DNA from: Morchella semilibera
Taxonomy: Eukaryota; Ascomycota; Pezizomycetes; Pezizales; Morchellaceae
DNA length: 64,000 nt
NCBI GenBank assembly: GCA_009192285.1
Contig: WBVU01000015.1
Location: 124,001 to 188,000, forward strand
Direction of reading: 5' to 3'
Position numbers and translations under genes: made by a program. The notes below the pieces were generated by a model that saw only the letters and a list, made by a program, of their open reading frames with translations, ran no database searches and was not told the origin of the DNA. Below, one piece after another: positions 48,136 to 60,312 of this stretch (position 1 is its first letter; each line of letters starts with the position of its first letter).

Positions 48136-48314
48136 TCAACATAATAATACCAAGAAAGAAAATCAGAACCGGTCGATTGAGCAACCCTCCGCAAGCAACT
48201 AAGGATTAAAAACAAGAATTACACCGAACCTCTTTGCTCCTCATAACCCGGGAAAAAGATAAAACAATCCACAATAGCACTATAACACCATACAAAAGAA
48301 AAAACTTACAGAGA

Positions 48315-49872
48315 TCAAGCCTCTCCTGCGATCTCAACCCCATTTGTATCACCGTTCATTCCTCTATTCCTTGATGGAGTATATACCCCTGGTTTTTCCG
48401 ACTGTGATGCCACCTCCAGCACTGACACAGAGCTTTGCGCTTGACGCCCCAAGGACATTCCTAATATCTTATGAGCCGGATTCTCTGGATGTACAGCTTC
48501 TCCCGGCAGTGCCTTAATCCACTGGACATTTGCGCAACGTGACGCGAGTCGTACTGTAGTTTGATCGACAGGCTGGAAATGATTACTCCGAACGCCACTA
48601 AGGCATTCGAGAAGATTAAGGATTTCATTGCGTTTATAATGGACTTGGCGGAGTTGGGTGTGTTCAAGAAGAGGGTAAAGAACACGGAGATAGGTGTGAC
48701 GGAGGGATTCGGACTCTTCAGGGAGGTCCAACAGATTGCGGATCATTATATCGACTAATACCCGTAAGTCGTTAGTGTAGAAATACTCGTATGTTGCACT
48801 GGTTGTGAAGAGTAGATACAGGAGCTTGAGTATCAGAAGTTGCAGACATGTTTCACCTATGGGATATTGTTAGTTATCTAATATAATCCTACTCTAGGGC
48901 CGGCAAGGGAGAATCTAACTTTCTCTATTAAGGCAAAGAATTATATTCTCGCCAAAAGTCTTGAAAGTGGATCCATAGAAGCAGAGGATCTTGATGACTT
49001 TGTTGGTAGGTGCATTGCTGTCCCCGGGCGCACCATCCCTTGGCGGTGCGTGAGCTGAGACCATATATTGTTCGTTTAGAACAAGCTAAAACAAAATTAG
49101 TATATAGGTGCATCACTTCTTTTCAGCCATGCGAGAAGAGCTACCCACCAACATCCGGATTACTGGGTAGTGATATGGATCATTGGGATCATCAGGATCT
49201 TCCTCTACCAGCTGGAAAAGATAGCTAATAAACCCATCACCAATTGAATCCAAGTCTTCACGCCTCAAACGTTGTATCCTTGACATTTCATAGAGCAAGT
49301 CTAGTACAGAACTCCATAATATTCGGTCCTCTCCCTTCTTCTGCGCTACCATATCCATCAATCTCGAGAAAAGCCCCTCTCCCTGCATGAGTTCAAAAGT
49401 TTTTTGATGTTGCCGTCCATCATATAATAGAACGTTTGTGATCAATCGTAGTTTTGTATTGGATGCTTCTTTGCGTAGCCGCCCCACCATCCGCCGTCGG
49501 ACATGATGCTTATTCTCCAAGAATAAGGTGGATTCGAGTAACTTAAATGCGCACTTTGCCCAGTCGTATTCCGTCTTGAGATATTCTTCTGCAATCCCAG
49601 TATTAGTGGGGATAACGGTCATCAACAGCCACAACCGCCAAAAAGGTATATACCAGTAAACGAAGATGTAAACATCAAATAGGTCTTCAGCGCGTTATCA
49701 ACGGAGCCTTGAGTTTCGCAATGAGCGCTGACGATCTCATCGAGCTCTGCCTTTCCAGATTAGTCCAACACATTAAGCAGTCAAGGGAAAATCTCAGGGC
49801 AGAGTACAGGTGGTCATTACCGTCCCAGAATTGTTGCTCGTTCTCAAGGCTATAGGAGACATCGAAATCCAT
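48315..49872 (-). CDS. LDB17: SPIN90/Ldb17 (Dip1) family protein, activator of Arp2/3
   Basis: Proteins of this family activate Arp2/3 without pre-existing filaments at endocytic actin patches. Exons (minus): 49872-49821, 49746-49654, 49588-49149, 49085-48920, 48856-48315; 430 aa. Starts [19 protein letters not shown]. The leucine-rich armadillo-like core has [99 protein letters not shown] and [20 protein letters not shown]. The C-terminus is short and polar and lacks the long proline-rich tail of yeast Ldb17. Joins such as FWD-ELDEIV and ML-LVLNEQ follow the family closely. Confidence 0.9.
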
Positions 49873-51283
49873 AACGAGTGTTGGGCGTCCCAGTTGAGAA
49901 GCAGAGTACAAGAACGACTGAAAACCAACCTTACTAAAGAAAGAAGGTACGGAGCGAGAGGACAGATTTTCGTAAAGATCGGATTTTTTTTTTTTTTATA
50001 GACTACTCCTTATAGCATCACGAGGAAAGAGGGAATGATTGCAGGTTAGTGGGGGGCAGGGCGGGAGGCAAGCTTGTTCGGTCAGAATATGTAGGCCGTT
50101 AGGTTATGGAGGGAGTGGAGATCCCAGCTGTCAGGGGGTCGGATGGTCACTCAGGCTATTGTAGGTAACACCCGTCGATTCAGCGAGGTTCAGGGCAGGG
50201 ATGAGGGGAAGAGATTCCATGTGGCTCCTGAGACATTCAAGGAGCCTCACCACCATCACTACCACCACATCGTCACTTGGAGCACGGCGATCACTTTGTC
50301 ACGCCCCGTACGCATGGAGATTTACACAACTTCGCCTTGAAACTTAATGCCATAAGCTCTTTGTAAATCTCAAAAGCTCTTGATCAGTATAAACTTAGCT
50401 CCAGCACAGTTAGTGACTTCCGAAGGCCAAGGCAAAATACTTGGGACTCAAGCTTACACAAGAGAAATGCTGTAATAAGTCATCGGACGGAACTCCACCA
50501 GAACGCGCGTTTGCAGGCAAAATTCTGGTTAGGTCATCCGATGACTTATTACCCACGCTGTACTTACTACTAAAAAAATATTGATACTTTGCGCCTGACA
50601 GTATTTTTTGCGAGTAAGTGCGTTCGAGTGCACAAGTCATTCATGATTTGGGCGTCATGCAGATCTGTGCCATTATTCACGTGACCCAACCCGGGCGTGC
50701 TAAAAGCCTTGAAGGAAATACAAAATACCCGCATAGAAACCTCGGCGGTTTCAATCCGGAAGCGTGTGCACATAAAGTGCTACCAGTTGCTTTGTATATA
50801 TAAACACCGCAATTACACGCATTATCTCCTGTGTCTATTACTTTGTTTGTAGGTGTATCCTGTACAGTATCTACAATAACCCTTGTCTGACCAGTATGGA
50901 AGCCATACATCCTCCCGCCCAATCTAGTGAATTAGAAATGCAATATAGCCTATAAGAGGCATTTGCAAAGAATAAATGAAGATAAAGTGGTCGTTACCAA
51001 GATTCAAAGCCTTAAAGTGGCGAACGGAGACACCAATAAAGGTATACATGGACGTGAGGAAAAAGCGAATAACATTTAGGAAAAAATTGAAAATGATCCA
51101 AGATCAAACCTTCCCCAGTTACGCTCTACCCAACTCCCTCCCTTTGTAGTTCAAACCTCATGCCCATTTTTGCCGGCTAGCGCTGCAACCGATATTCAAA
51201 CAAAACGAGGCAAAGCATTAACTCAAAACATAAAAGTCGAAAGTGTGGAAATACAAGATGCCCTAGGTTAACTCTTCCTCTTC
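49873..51283. other. Intergenic region LDB17 / OSH
   Basis: 1.4 kb, no gene. T-run at 49984-49997 near the LDB17 promoter. A perfect 16-bp inverted repeat lies at 50472-50552. Confidence 0.45.
50472..50552. repeat. 16-bp perfect inverted repeat
   Basis: GTAATAAGTCATCGGA (50472-50487) is the exact reverse complement of TCCGATGACTTATTAC (50537-50552), separated by 49 bp. It could form a hairpin or be the ends of a very small element. No target duplication is obvious. Confidence 0.6.
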
Positions 51284-53265
51284 TCAGGCTCCGGAAACTT
51301 TGGAGGCTTTCAGGATGTAGTCTCCGGAGTGCAATCCCTTCAGCACTAGTTCTCCATCCTTACTCAATGATGGTTGCCCAGCTGTCAACGAAGGGGCCTC
51401 GAAGAACCTTGGTTTCCAATCTATATTCTCCGCCGTCCTGGCCGCAGCCTTTTCTCGTTGTCGATCCTCAATCTCACATTTAAGTTGAGTGGCACGGGTG
51501 TAGTCTTTAGCGTGAATTGCTTCGGAGACGGCCTGCCACATCTTACGGGATTCATTAGGAAGCATGACTTCTAGGGGCGGGCAAATCTTGTTTGCTGGTA
51601 ATAGAGGGTCTAGGTCTATGAGGAGTATTTTTTCCTTGAACAGGAATTAGTTAGTCCGTCGATGAGATATGCAGAAAGACATACAGTAGATCCTGATAGT
51701 ATATAGTAGAGTTGGCTCATCCAAGAACCTTCAATTTTAGCACGTATAGCCTTACTGGGAACGTCTTTGAGTCTTGTTATGCCGTCCTCTTCACCGCTAT
51801 ACTTATAAACAACCCCCTCAACTCGATGTTTTGCTTTACCGAGCCAAGAATCGCCCAGATACTGCAAAATAACTTTCAGTTTCGTCTTTGGACATGTCAC
51901 ATAGCATACGTCCTCGACATACAAATGGAGGGATCCTGATGGCCTGCAAGTGAGCATGAACTCGAACAGTGTTGTTTTGGATGAAAAATATACCTCTTAG
52001 AATCCCGCCCAAGCTGGCAGCGGGATGAGTCAGGCGATAGCATTCATTGCCTCTATTATGCAAATTTATAAATATTCCCAAATTGTGTTCACCGGGCGTA
52101 ACCCTGACTTCAAGCAGTTAGTAGAATTCCTTATTGGAAAACTGAAATACTCATACTTGAAGTTCCGGTAAACTTAGCACTAATCTATAGACGGGAATTG
52201 TAAGTATATCTCAGTGCGAAAGCGGGATTTTTGCTTACTTGGTCATAGCCCCTTGCGGAAATGCCTTTCTCGGGACAGTCAATGTAAAATGCAGAGACGG
52301 GGGGGTGATGGGACGTTTGCTCGGTCAAAAATGACACCCGAATAGGCGCGGATGTTGGCGTTGGCGTAGTGGCGGTTGAGGTAGCTTTGCTTTTCGCAGA
52401 GCTTCGTGACACGGGGCGGGAGGCTGAAACCGGTGGCAATGACGCTTCAACATCCCAACTACACTATTCAATCCACCCGCGGGGCCTCCATCAGCCGATC
52501 GATTCCACGGTCCTTTCGGTCTTGGGTTAACATACTCTGAAAAATTCGCCGAGTGTCGAGTTATATGGCTGTTAAATTTGATTAGTATTGTAGCTAAAGT
52601 GTGGTTACGGGAGTAAATAAACACCTTACAGGGCTTTCCCTTGACAAACTTCTATTTTGTAATTGTTAGTACTTATTCCGCGGCAGACTCTCGGCGGTTT
52701 AGAGGACGAACAAGATCTTTTGTGAACCAAAACCTCAAAACGCCCAAAAAGCGCTCAAGTTCATCATCCGAGTCGCCGATGCTACACATTTATTAGAAAA
52801 TCCTATGACCTCAAAACAATGAATCAGCTCACCTGATGAAAGTTTCTGGTCGGTCCAAATAATTCCAATATTCTAGCACAGAAAGACCAGTCAGTCGATG
52901 CAAGCCAATATCCTTATTGAAAGCTTATTTGATAGCTTCACAAGGGCTGCGGAAACTGAGATGGTACATGTCCCTTACCTAGGTTAGGGACAGGCTCTAG
53001 AAGCTGACTAGGAAGCGAGAATCGCACAGAGGCAATATCAGACACTCCAACAAACCGCTTGAGAATCCCGAGAAGTATCCTATTTTTTTTTAAAAAAAAA
53101 AAATAACGTTACTATTGGAGTTCCCAGATAGCATAAAATTAAGAATGTAGAGACAAACTTTAGCTTTGATTGATCACCAGCATCTGAAATTGTTCCCGAA
53201 GGAGGGGTTGAAGGGGTTGCCAAAGTAGAGGCGTGTGCCGAGGAGGCGTTAGGTGAGGGCTCCAT
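51284..53265 (-). CDS. Oxysterol-binding protein (short OSBP-related protein, Osh6/7-like)
   Basis: Lipid-transfer protein acting at membrane contact sites. Exons (minus): 53265-53159, 53079-52979, 52872-52833, 52781-52712, 52651-52625, 52568-52536, 52463-52239, 52184-52157, 52107-51994, 51935-51685, 51634-51284; 448 aa. There is no PH or ankyrin domain. The lid region has KLKILLGILKRFVGVSDIASV and FSLPSQLLEPVPNLEYWNY. The signature EQTSHHPPVSAF is intact, with PYNSTLGEFFR before it and GTSIRVTPGEHN, CYVTCPKTKLKVILQYLGD and GKAKHRVEGVVY after. An Ala/Ser/Thr-rich insert lies just before VSFLTEQ. It is the most split gene of the window, with exons of 27, 28, 33 and 40 nt. Two acceptors (exons 9 and 10) were chosen by phase and family match. 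The exact subgroup is less certain than the family. Confidence 0.9.
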
Positions 53266-54171
53266 GTCTTCTAACGTATGAAGAGGAGAAATCGAAGGAC
53301 AGATGCGTAGAAAACGAAATTGACAGGAAAGCGGGTAGAAAGCGTGGCGTGGTAGTGGAGGTTAAGGAAGTATTTGTCCTTAGGAGGTAAGGGATAGGGT
53401 TTGGCCAGAGCTCTGATATCGCAACGTTCCGGCAACACAGTACCTAACTAGTCTGGTGCTTGCCAGTCACTGTTAGCATACATCTATGTACCTACACACG
53501 TACACATGTTTGGGGCAACCGAAGGATCGTCGCATATGGTACCCGAGATGCCCAAAAGATACTACGTACGTATCGATTCGTCCCCTCAAGCTCCAAGCTC
53601 CTTGTGACACCAAAACACACGGTTTCTGCTTTTTTTCAACAAAACTTGTGGTCTATCATGTACCTAGTGGACGCGACCTTCCATATAGAATCAGGAACAC
53701 TACCTACGCTATCATATGCTAAACCCTTCTAAGCTGTGCAACACACCTATCTTGCATGGGGCATTCTGCGTTTGATAGGCGACGATCAGGATTAAGCCGG
53801 GTAACAGTCGAAAATAGTTCCAAGTGTTTGGAATTAAGAGTTACCTAATTAAATACTGCCAGGGTTAAAAGTATACTTCTAAAATTTCTTAGAGAGAATA
53901 GATAATTCTCTGTCTCACTGTCTCCCAGTCCACAAGCCCTGGTGCTCCCGGTTACGTATGTTCCTGCGTGTTGGCTTGTGGTTCGTAGACTCTGTCTGAA
54001 CCGGACCATGTTGAGATAATTGAACTATTATTATGCACGTTCGCGTGCCAAGATTTTATTCAACGCGTCTCCAAGCACTTGGGACCTGAAAATGGTTACA
54101 TGTACTTATACGTGTATGGTTTTTTTTGTTCAATTATCCCTACCAACCCAAACTTAAAAATACCGGTCATC
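53266..54171. promoter_or_regulatory. Shared divergent promoter region (OSH / MSH2) with MCB-type site
   Basis: 906 bp between divergent starts. ACGCGT at 54063-54068 lies 104 bp upstream of the MSH2 start and equals the MluI cell-cycle box bound by MBF in fungi, in keeping with S-phase expression of repair genes. TACATGTA lies at 54097-54104. No gene is supported. Confidence 0.45.
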
Positions 54172-57100
54172 ATGGGGTCCAGGCCAGAGCTTAAGGTACG
54201 AACTCAGTATCACCAGCTTGTCCGGGATGTCAGTACTAAAAGCTTCCTTAGGTTGAGGACGAGAGTGGCTTCATCACCTTCTTCCAAAGACTTCCGGAAG
54301 TAGACGCTATCCGTCTCTTTGAACGCAATGAGTTCTACACTGTCCATGGAAAGGATGCTTTATATGTTGCCAAAACAGTAAGCCATTGATTTATCTTTGC
54401 GGGGAGGAGGTTGCTTGACATGGCTCAATTGACGGAGGCAAATAGGTCTACAAAACCACGTCGGTTATCCGACAACTAGGTAGTTCAAGGAATACCCTTG
54501 AATCATGCACGCTTTCCGTTACTGCTTTCCGTAATTTTTTACGGGAGGTCCTTTTCAAAGAGGGCAAACGGATCGAAGTTTGGTCATCCACAGGGAAAAA
54601 CAAATGGGAGCTCTCGAAGCAGGCTTCCCCGGGAAATCTTCAAGATGTAGAAGAGGATTTTGCTGGACAGATAGAATCATCGCCAATAATTCTTGCAGTC
54701 AAGATATCTTCAAAGGGTGAGGAGCGAAATGTGGGTGTCTGCTTTGCGGATGCTAGTGTCCGTGAATTGGGTGTAAGCGAATTCATTGATAATGACCTCT
54801 ACTGTAACTTTGAGGTATGTTGGTGAATCCTTTTACTCTGGTTAGACTGTTTTTGACCTTCGTTATAGTCTCTCTTGATTCAATTGGGAGTGAAGGAATG
54901 CATTGTACAAATGGACGAGAAAAACAAAGATTACGAACTGGGCAAGCTTCGAGCCCTCATCGAGCGCTGTGGGGTTGTCATGACATTTAGGAAAGCTGCC
55001 GACTTCTCTATCAAAGATATTGATCAAGACTTTTCTCGCCTACTCACGAGTGAGGTCGCAGTTGGGGTACTTCCACAAACCGAAAGTAAACTTGCTATGG
55101 GTGCAGCTTCGGCGTTGATAAAGTATCTAAACCTTATGTCCGATGATCATAACTTTGGACAATACCGCCTTTACCAACATGATCTAGCTCAGTACATGAA
55201 GCTCGATGCATCTGCTGTGAGGGCCTTGAATCTTCTACCAGGGCCCAGAGATGGTGCTAAAAACATGTCTCTTTACGGCCTTCTCAACAAATGCAAGACT
55301 GCGATCGGGACCCGGTTGCTTTCTCAATGGCTAAAACAGCCGTTGATGAGCCATGAAGAGATTGAGAAGCGTCACATTCTTGTCGAAGCATTTGTAGAGG
55401 ACACAGAGTTAAGACAGACGATGCAAGAGGAGCATCTTAAGAGCATTCCGGACCTTTATAGACTAGCAAAAAGGTTCCAGAGGGAGTTGGCCAACTTGGA
55501 AGATGTCGTGAGAGCCTATCAGGTCGTTATTAGGATACCTGGGTTTATTGGTACATTAGAAGGTGTCATGGACGAAAAATACAAAGACCCACTAGACATT
55601 AATTATACAGCAAAACTAACGGAGATTTCTGGAAAACTGGAGATGTTGCAGGAGTTGGTTGAGACAACCGTTGATCTCGATGCGCTCGAGAACCATGAAT
55701 TCATCATCAAACCCGAGTTTAGTGATGATCTTATTATCATTAAGAAAAGGATTGATAAGTTGAAAACTGATATGGAAGCGGAGCACCGGAGAGCTGGGAG
55801 TGACCTCCACCAGGAGGTTGACAAAAAGCTTTTCCTCGAGAACCATAAAGTTCACGGGTGGTGTTTTCGATTGACTCGGACGGAAGCAGGGTCTATCAGG
55901 AATAAAAGAGAGTATCAGGAAATTTCAACGCAAAAGAGTGGTGTTTACTTTACTACTACTAGACTGCGAGATCTAAACCGAGAAGTTGATCAATCGACAC
56001 AGACTTACAACAAGACTCAAAGTGGACTTGTGCAGGAAGTTGTAAATGTAGCAGGTAAGTTCTCCTAACCTTTTACCTAAAATATTTTGCACGACTTCTT
56101 ACACATTTAGCATCCTACTGCCCTGTTCTTGAGGAACTAGCTGATGTAATCGCCCACATGGACGTAATTGTCAGCTTTGCCCATGTTTCGGTGCACGCTC
56201 CATCACCGTATGTCCGGCCTAAGATGCACCCACGAGGGGAAGGGAACACCATTTTAAAAGAGGCTCGACATCCATGTATGGAGATGCAAGACGATATTCA
56301 GTTCATCACAAACGATGTGAGCTTATGTCGAGGGAGCTCAGAGTTTTTAATCATTACTGGTCCTAATATGGGCGGTAAATCGACATATATTCGGCAGATC
56401 GGAGTAATTGCCCTCATGGCCCAGGCAGGTTGTTTTGTTCCTTGCTCCGAGGCAGAATTGACCATTTTCGATTGTATTCTGGCTCGAGTCGGAGCGAGTG
56501 ACTCGCAATTAAAAGGTGTCTCTACGTTTATGGCGGAGATGTTAGAGACTGCAACGATTCTCAAGTCAGCCACTTCTGAGTCCTTGATTATTATCGACGA
56601 GCTTGGCCGAGGGACAAGCACATATGACGGATTTGGGTTAGCATGGGCTATCTCTGAGCATATTGTTAGAGAAATCCGCTGTTTCTCTATGTTTGCTACC
56701 CATTTTCATGAGTTAACAGCTCTGGTGGATGAGTATCCCTCAGTCAAGAACCTTCACGTTGTCGCCCATGTTGGAGATAGTCATGACGAAAAGAGAGAGG
56801 TTACGCTACTGTACAAAGTTGAAGATGGTACATCCCTATCATTCTAGTACCTTTGAATTTTTGAGCTAAAAAAAAATCTTTCTTTAATAGGCGTTTGTGA
56901 TCAAAGTTTTGGTATCCACGTCGCTGAACTAGTCCGCTTCCCGCAGAAGGTCATTAACATGGCCAAACGTAAAGCTGATGAACTTGAGGATTTCACTGCC
57001 AAGTTAGAACAGCAACATACGCAATGTAGCAAAGAGCAGATTGCAGAGGGGTCAATGCTTCTCAAAAAAATGCTGTTGGAATGGAAGGACAAAGTTGACT

Positions 57101-57213
57101 GTGGAAGCATGTCATCTGAAGAAATGAGGGGAGAGCTCATGAAGTTGATATCAGGGCCATACAAGGAATCGTTTGAAAATGATCCTTTTTTTCAAGCTGT
57201 CAAAGCTTTGTAA
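54172..57213 (+). CDS. MSH2: DNA mismatch repair protein Msh2
   Basis: Common subunit of MutS-alpha and MutS-beta, recognising mismatches and loops in the nucleus. Exons 54172-54195, 54252-54377, 54446-54814, 54869-56054, 56111-56827, 56891-57213; 914 aa, slightly short of most fungal forms. The mismatch domain starts [16 protein letters not shown]. The lever/clamp region has [48 protein letters not shown] and a coiled clamp around residue 450. The ATPase has Walker [16 protein letters not shown] (about 652), Walker [18 protein letters not shown] (about 731) and [10 protein letters not shown]. The C-terminus is [17 protein letters not shown] followed by the helical dimer region. All catalytic motifs are intact. 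Exon 1 holds only eight codons. Confidence 0.97.
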
Positions 57214-57671
57214 ACAACACTTCATTATATGATATGTACTCGGGGTAGAGGCGCCAACGGGGGTATGGATTTTCGGCGGCGAATATGAATGGTTATGATT
57301 AATTACATTTGACTTACTTCCGCCTCTCACGTACATAGAAAAATGCCCGGGAGTAAGCGTATGTAAGCATTTATACGATGCCATATCGCAATAAAACCAT
57401 TTTTAACACCATTAAACCAATCATTTTATACAACTCTGCGTCTAACGCGAGTATAGAATACATTTATAACTCAAGAAAGGGGAAGGGTATTCTAAACAGG
57501 GGTGATAAGGGAGCGCTGGTAAATCAACGATTAAACAGACTGGTGAAATGCCGAATTGAACAACTCCAATACACCAAAATTCAAATAACGTGTTTGTAAA
57601 AGGAAACAATACCGAATCAAACGGATAAGTGGTTGAGGACCCCCCCCCCCGGGGGGTCAGAATTCAATATG
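57214..57671. other. Convergent intergenic region MSH2 / kinesin
   Basis: 3' flanks of two convergent genes. A C-run followed by a G-run forms a GC palindrome at 57638-57658 (GACCCCCC...GGGGGGTC), 14 bp beyond the kinesin stop. It may act as a terminator-like hairpin or roadblock; this is speculation. Confidence 0.45.
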
Positions 57672-59971
57672 CTAGGATACCAAACTATTTCTCATATTCT
57701 CCACCATCCCCTGCCCAATCCCTCTAATCATACCTAGCTCTTCCAAATCTTTGAAGCCAAAGTCTTCGTCGTCATCAGCGGCGGCTTCTCTTCTCTCTCT
57801 AACATGTTGCGCGAGGGACTCTGCTCTTTTCTTGCCAACACCCTATACAACGTAACGCCCCGATTAGAAAAGCGCTTCATGCAATGTCACTCGAGTCTTG
57901 AAAATGCTTACCTTAAGCTTCATTATCTGTACTACATCCTCACTATTGATGATCTTTAACAGGGTCTGTGTCCGCGGGGTCTGTTGAACATCGGAAGAAG
58001 GTATATAGTCGGTATCCATAAGGTCATCGTTATGCGCATGCTCGTGCTCATCGTGCTCATCGTGCTCATCGTGCTCATCGTGCTCATCGTGCTCACCATG
58101 CTCATCGTGCTCACCCTCCCAGTTTGCAACAGCATCAACACGGTCATTGTCTGTAAAGACTGCGAAAGCTTTCTTCGCTGGCATTGAAGGCGGCGGAGCG
58201 TGCGTCTCCTTTGTGTATAGTTCTTCTTTAACACCACTCGTCTTAATCTCTACACCATCTGTATCCATGATTGACGCCCCTTCCTCCTTTCTCAGTGGCA
58301 TATCTATGGCACTTGGCTTGCCCGGGTTCTTTTTACCCCGCAATGCCGCGATCTTTTTCATTATTTTAATGTTGTCAGGAAAGTATGTCTGTGCTAGCTC
58401 ATACATTTTCAATGCGGAGAAGTTTTCACCACGGGCAGTGTGTTGTTTTGCGAGGAGGATATAAGTAAGACCTTCCGCGCGAGCATCTGCTTTCTTTTCG
58501 AGTTTTTTCTCAAGGAGCTCGAGGCGTCTGCTAAGATCAAAGGATATATCCGCTGGTACTGATGGCGGAGATTTGGCAGATTCGAGCGCGCGTGCTGCGA
58601 GAATTTCCTCCACTTTCTTTTCGACAATGTCCGCTATATTGGCAGATGATAGGTGTGTTGACATACGACTATCGGTTTGGCGGCTTTTCGTAATTCCAGA
58701 GGAAGTCGGTTTATGTAACGGTTTAACAGGCTTAGCAGCAAGTGGTGCGCGTGTTGCCTTGAGTGATTTTTCAGCAAGTGAAGGTCTCGGGATCTGCTGC
58801 GTAGTGTTTGTCTTTGCGGTTCCAAAGGCACGAGTTGGCTCTTTGCTTAACAAAGCCGGTAACGGCTGGCGATTAGAATATGTGGCAGCAGGAGCATAGT
58901 CTGTTTCGGCCTGCTTCAACTCAATCTTTTTGGCGCGATTGGCAAAGTTAAGTGCGCTAAGGGTATCCATGTGGAATGCCTTCGTGGGAGCAAGATTCAA
59001 AATCATGACCGTGAGTCCATTGTTTTGACCGAGTGAGAGGATGCGTGTCATTTTGCTCTCGCGGTAAGGTATGCGATTTTGTTTTTTTGTCATAGCTTCG
59101 ACACACTGTGCAAGGACAAAAAGAGACTTGTTGATGCTTGCGGATTCGATCATCCGTTCTTTATCATTACAAGTTCGGCGGTTGTCTTCGCTACCTGCTA
59201 AATCGATACAGGAGACTGTGCCCGTGCGGGTCTCACCCGTATTGCGGTTCGAAATAGCAACCCTAACACAGATAATAGCATGGCTTCTGCTAGAATGCGC
59301 ATTGAGCTTTGTAGCAGAAGTAGAACGGTTGTTGTTAGCTTTATCGTACAATGTCTCGAATTCCTTGAGCGATGAAATCTCCTTCTCCGTCAATCCGACA
59401 ACTACCGTCTTCCCTGCATTATCCCGTAGTGATAGGCCTGAAGGCGTGCGCTTCTCGGGCGGCATAAAAAGATCAAAGACTTTATCATTATAGATCTCGT
59501 AGTAACTCATGGTTGCCGTCATTGCTATTTCCCCCTCTGACTTTCGTTCCAGCTCCTTTCCGCGACGGTAAATGGCGTTAAGAAGACGTGGGATGATGCC
59601 TCTTTCCGTAGCTGATTTTTGACCGCGCATAGTGTAGGTTTTGCCACTGCCAGTAGCACCATAGGCGAAAATTGTCACATCGTTACCTTTAAAGAGATGT
59701 TTTATTGTTGGCGACACTTATTGCGACGCAACGTTAGCTTGGTGAGGAGATGAAGGAATCGATTTAATGTACCCTCAGAAAATAACTGCGATTGATCAGA
59801 CTCGCTGTCATGTACCGCGTTAAAAGGGAATGTGAAATTCTCATTCTCGTTTTTCGGGTTTGGCATAGAAATAGCTGTCCCCTCCGCGCGAACAACAATA
59901 TCTTTCTCTATTTCGTTTTTCAGGAGAGGGCGTACACGGGCTATTATCCGTACATTATTGCTGGTGGACAT
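57672..59971 (-). CDS. Kinesin-10-like chromokinesin (KIF22/Kid family)
   Basis: Microtubule motor likely acting on chromosomes or spindle. Exons (minus): 59971-59773, 59716-57912, 57842-57672; 724 aa. The motor domain starts NVRIIARVRPLL. It has the P-loop AYGATGSGKTYTM, the switch I region NAHSSRSHAII, switch II CIDLAGSEDNRRT, and IPYRESKMTRIL with the LSALNFANRAKKIE neck. A Pro/Lys-rich linker and a short coiled coil (LELLEKKLEKK) follow. Residues about 600-627 are a repeat of HDE triplets from a 9-bp DNA repeat. The C-terminus has a helix-hairpin-helix DNA-binding pair (LLKIINSEDVVQIMKLKGVG and LEELGMIRGIGQGM), as in KIF22. The tail join at LK-GVGKKRAES is well fixed. Confidence 0.92.
58044..58113 (-). 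repeat. 9-bp coding tandem repeat (His-Asp-Glu) in the kinesin gene
   Basis: About seven copies of GATGAGCAC on the minus strand, in frame, with two GGT/GGG variants. This codes (HDE)n. The count is likely to vary between strains because the copies are nearly identical. Confidence 0.85.
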
Positions 59972-60223
59972 ATTTGGGTTGGCTATTTGAAAGATTAGTA
60001 GACCTCGTGTTCTATATCGAAGAGCTTGAGGGTAGTGACTAGGCCCTCTGGTTTATGGTGTCGAGTGTTGGAGTTATCCAGGCTTTGGGGGAAAGGTTAG
60101 GCCATACAGTAAGGAGTTGAGGATACGGAATTGCGGCTCAAATGGGATAAACATGGGGCGTCTCCACAACAACAAACGCCCAGGTAAGGCACGCTTTGCC
60201 ACTTTTGTGATAGATGAGATGGG

Positions 60224-60302
60224 GCCAGCTCTATATTTCGATTATCTGATTGGCAAGCTTTGGGATCGGCACCAATCAAGTTACCGAAAAATGGAGCTGG
60301 CA
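60224..60302. repeat. Dispersed nested-hairpin element, copy B
   Basis: GCCAGCTC (60224-60231) pairs with GAGCTGGC (60295-60302). An inner TGATTGG/CCAATCA pair lies at 60248-60254 and 60273-60279. It is related to 16950-17036 by layout and sequence, and the flank GCAAAGTCTCTATT matches the inverted flank of that copy. Confidence 0.45.
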
Positions 60303-60312
60303 AAGTCTCTAT

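Larger units (their letters stand above)
45678..48314. other. Longest intergenic region, rich in small inverted-repeat elements
   Basis: 2.6 kb with no supported gene. It contains a candidate MITE at 45995-46299, a second one at 47648-47795, a half copy of the 8.7-kb foldback repeat at 47589-47631, an inverted repeat TACCCCCGATAG at 46902-46913 / 46999-47010, two TACATGTA palindromes, C- and G-runs at about 47030-47042 and 47209-47221, and a GGAAAAA array at 48101-48135. Confidence 0.55.
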
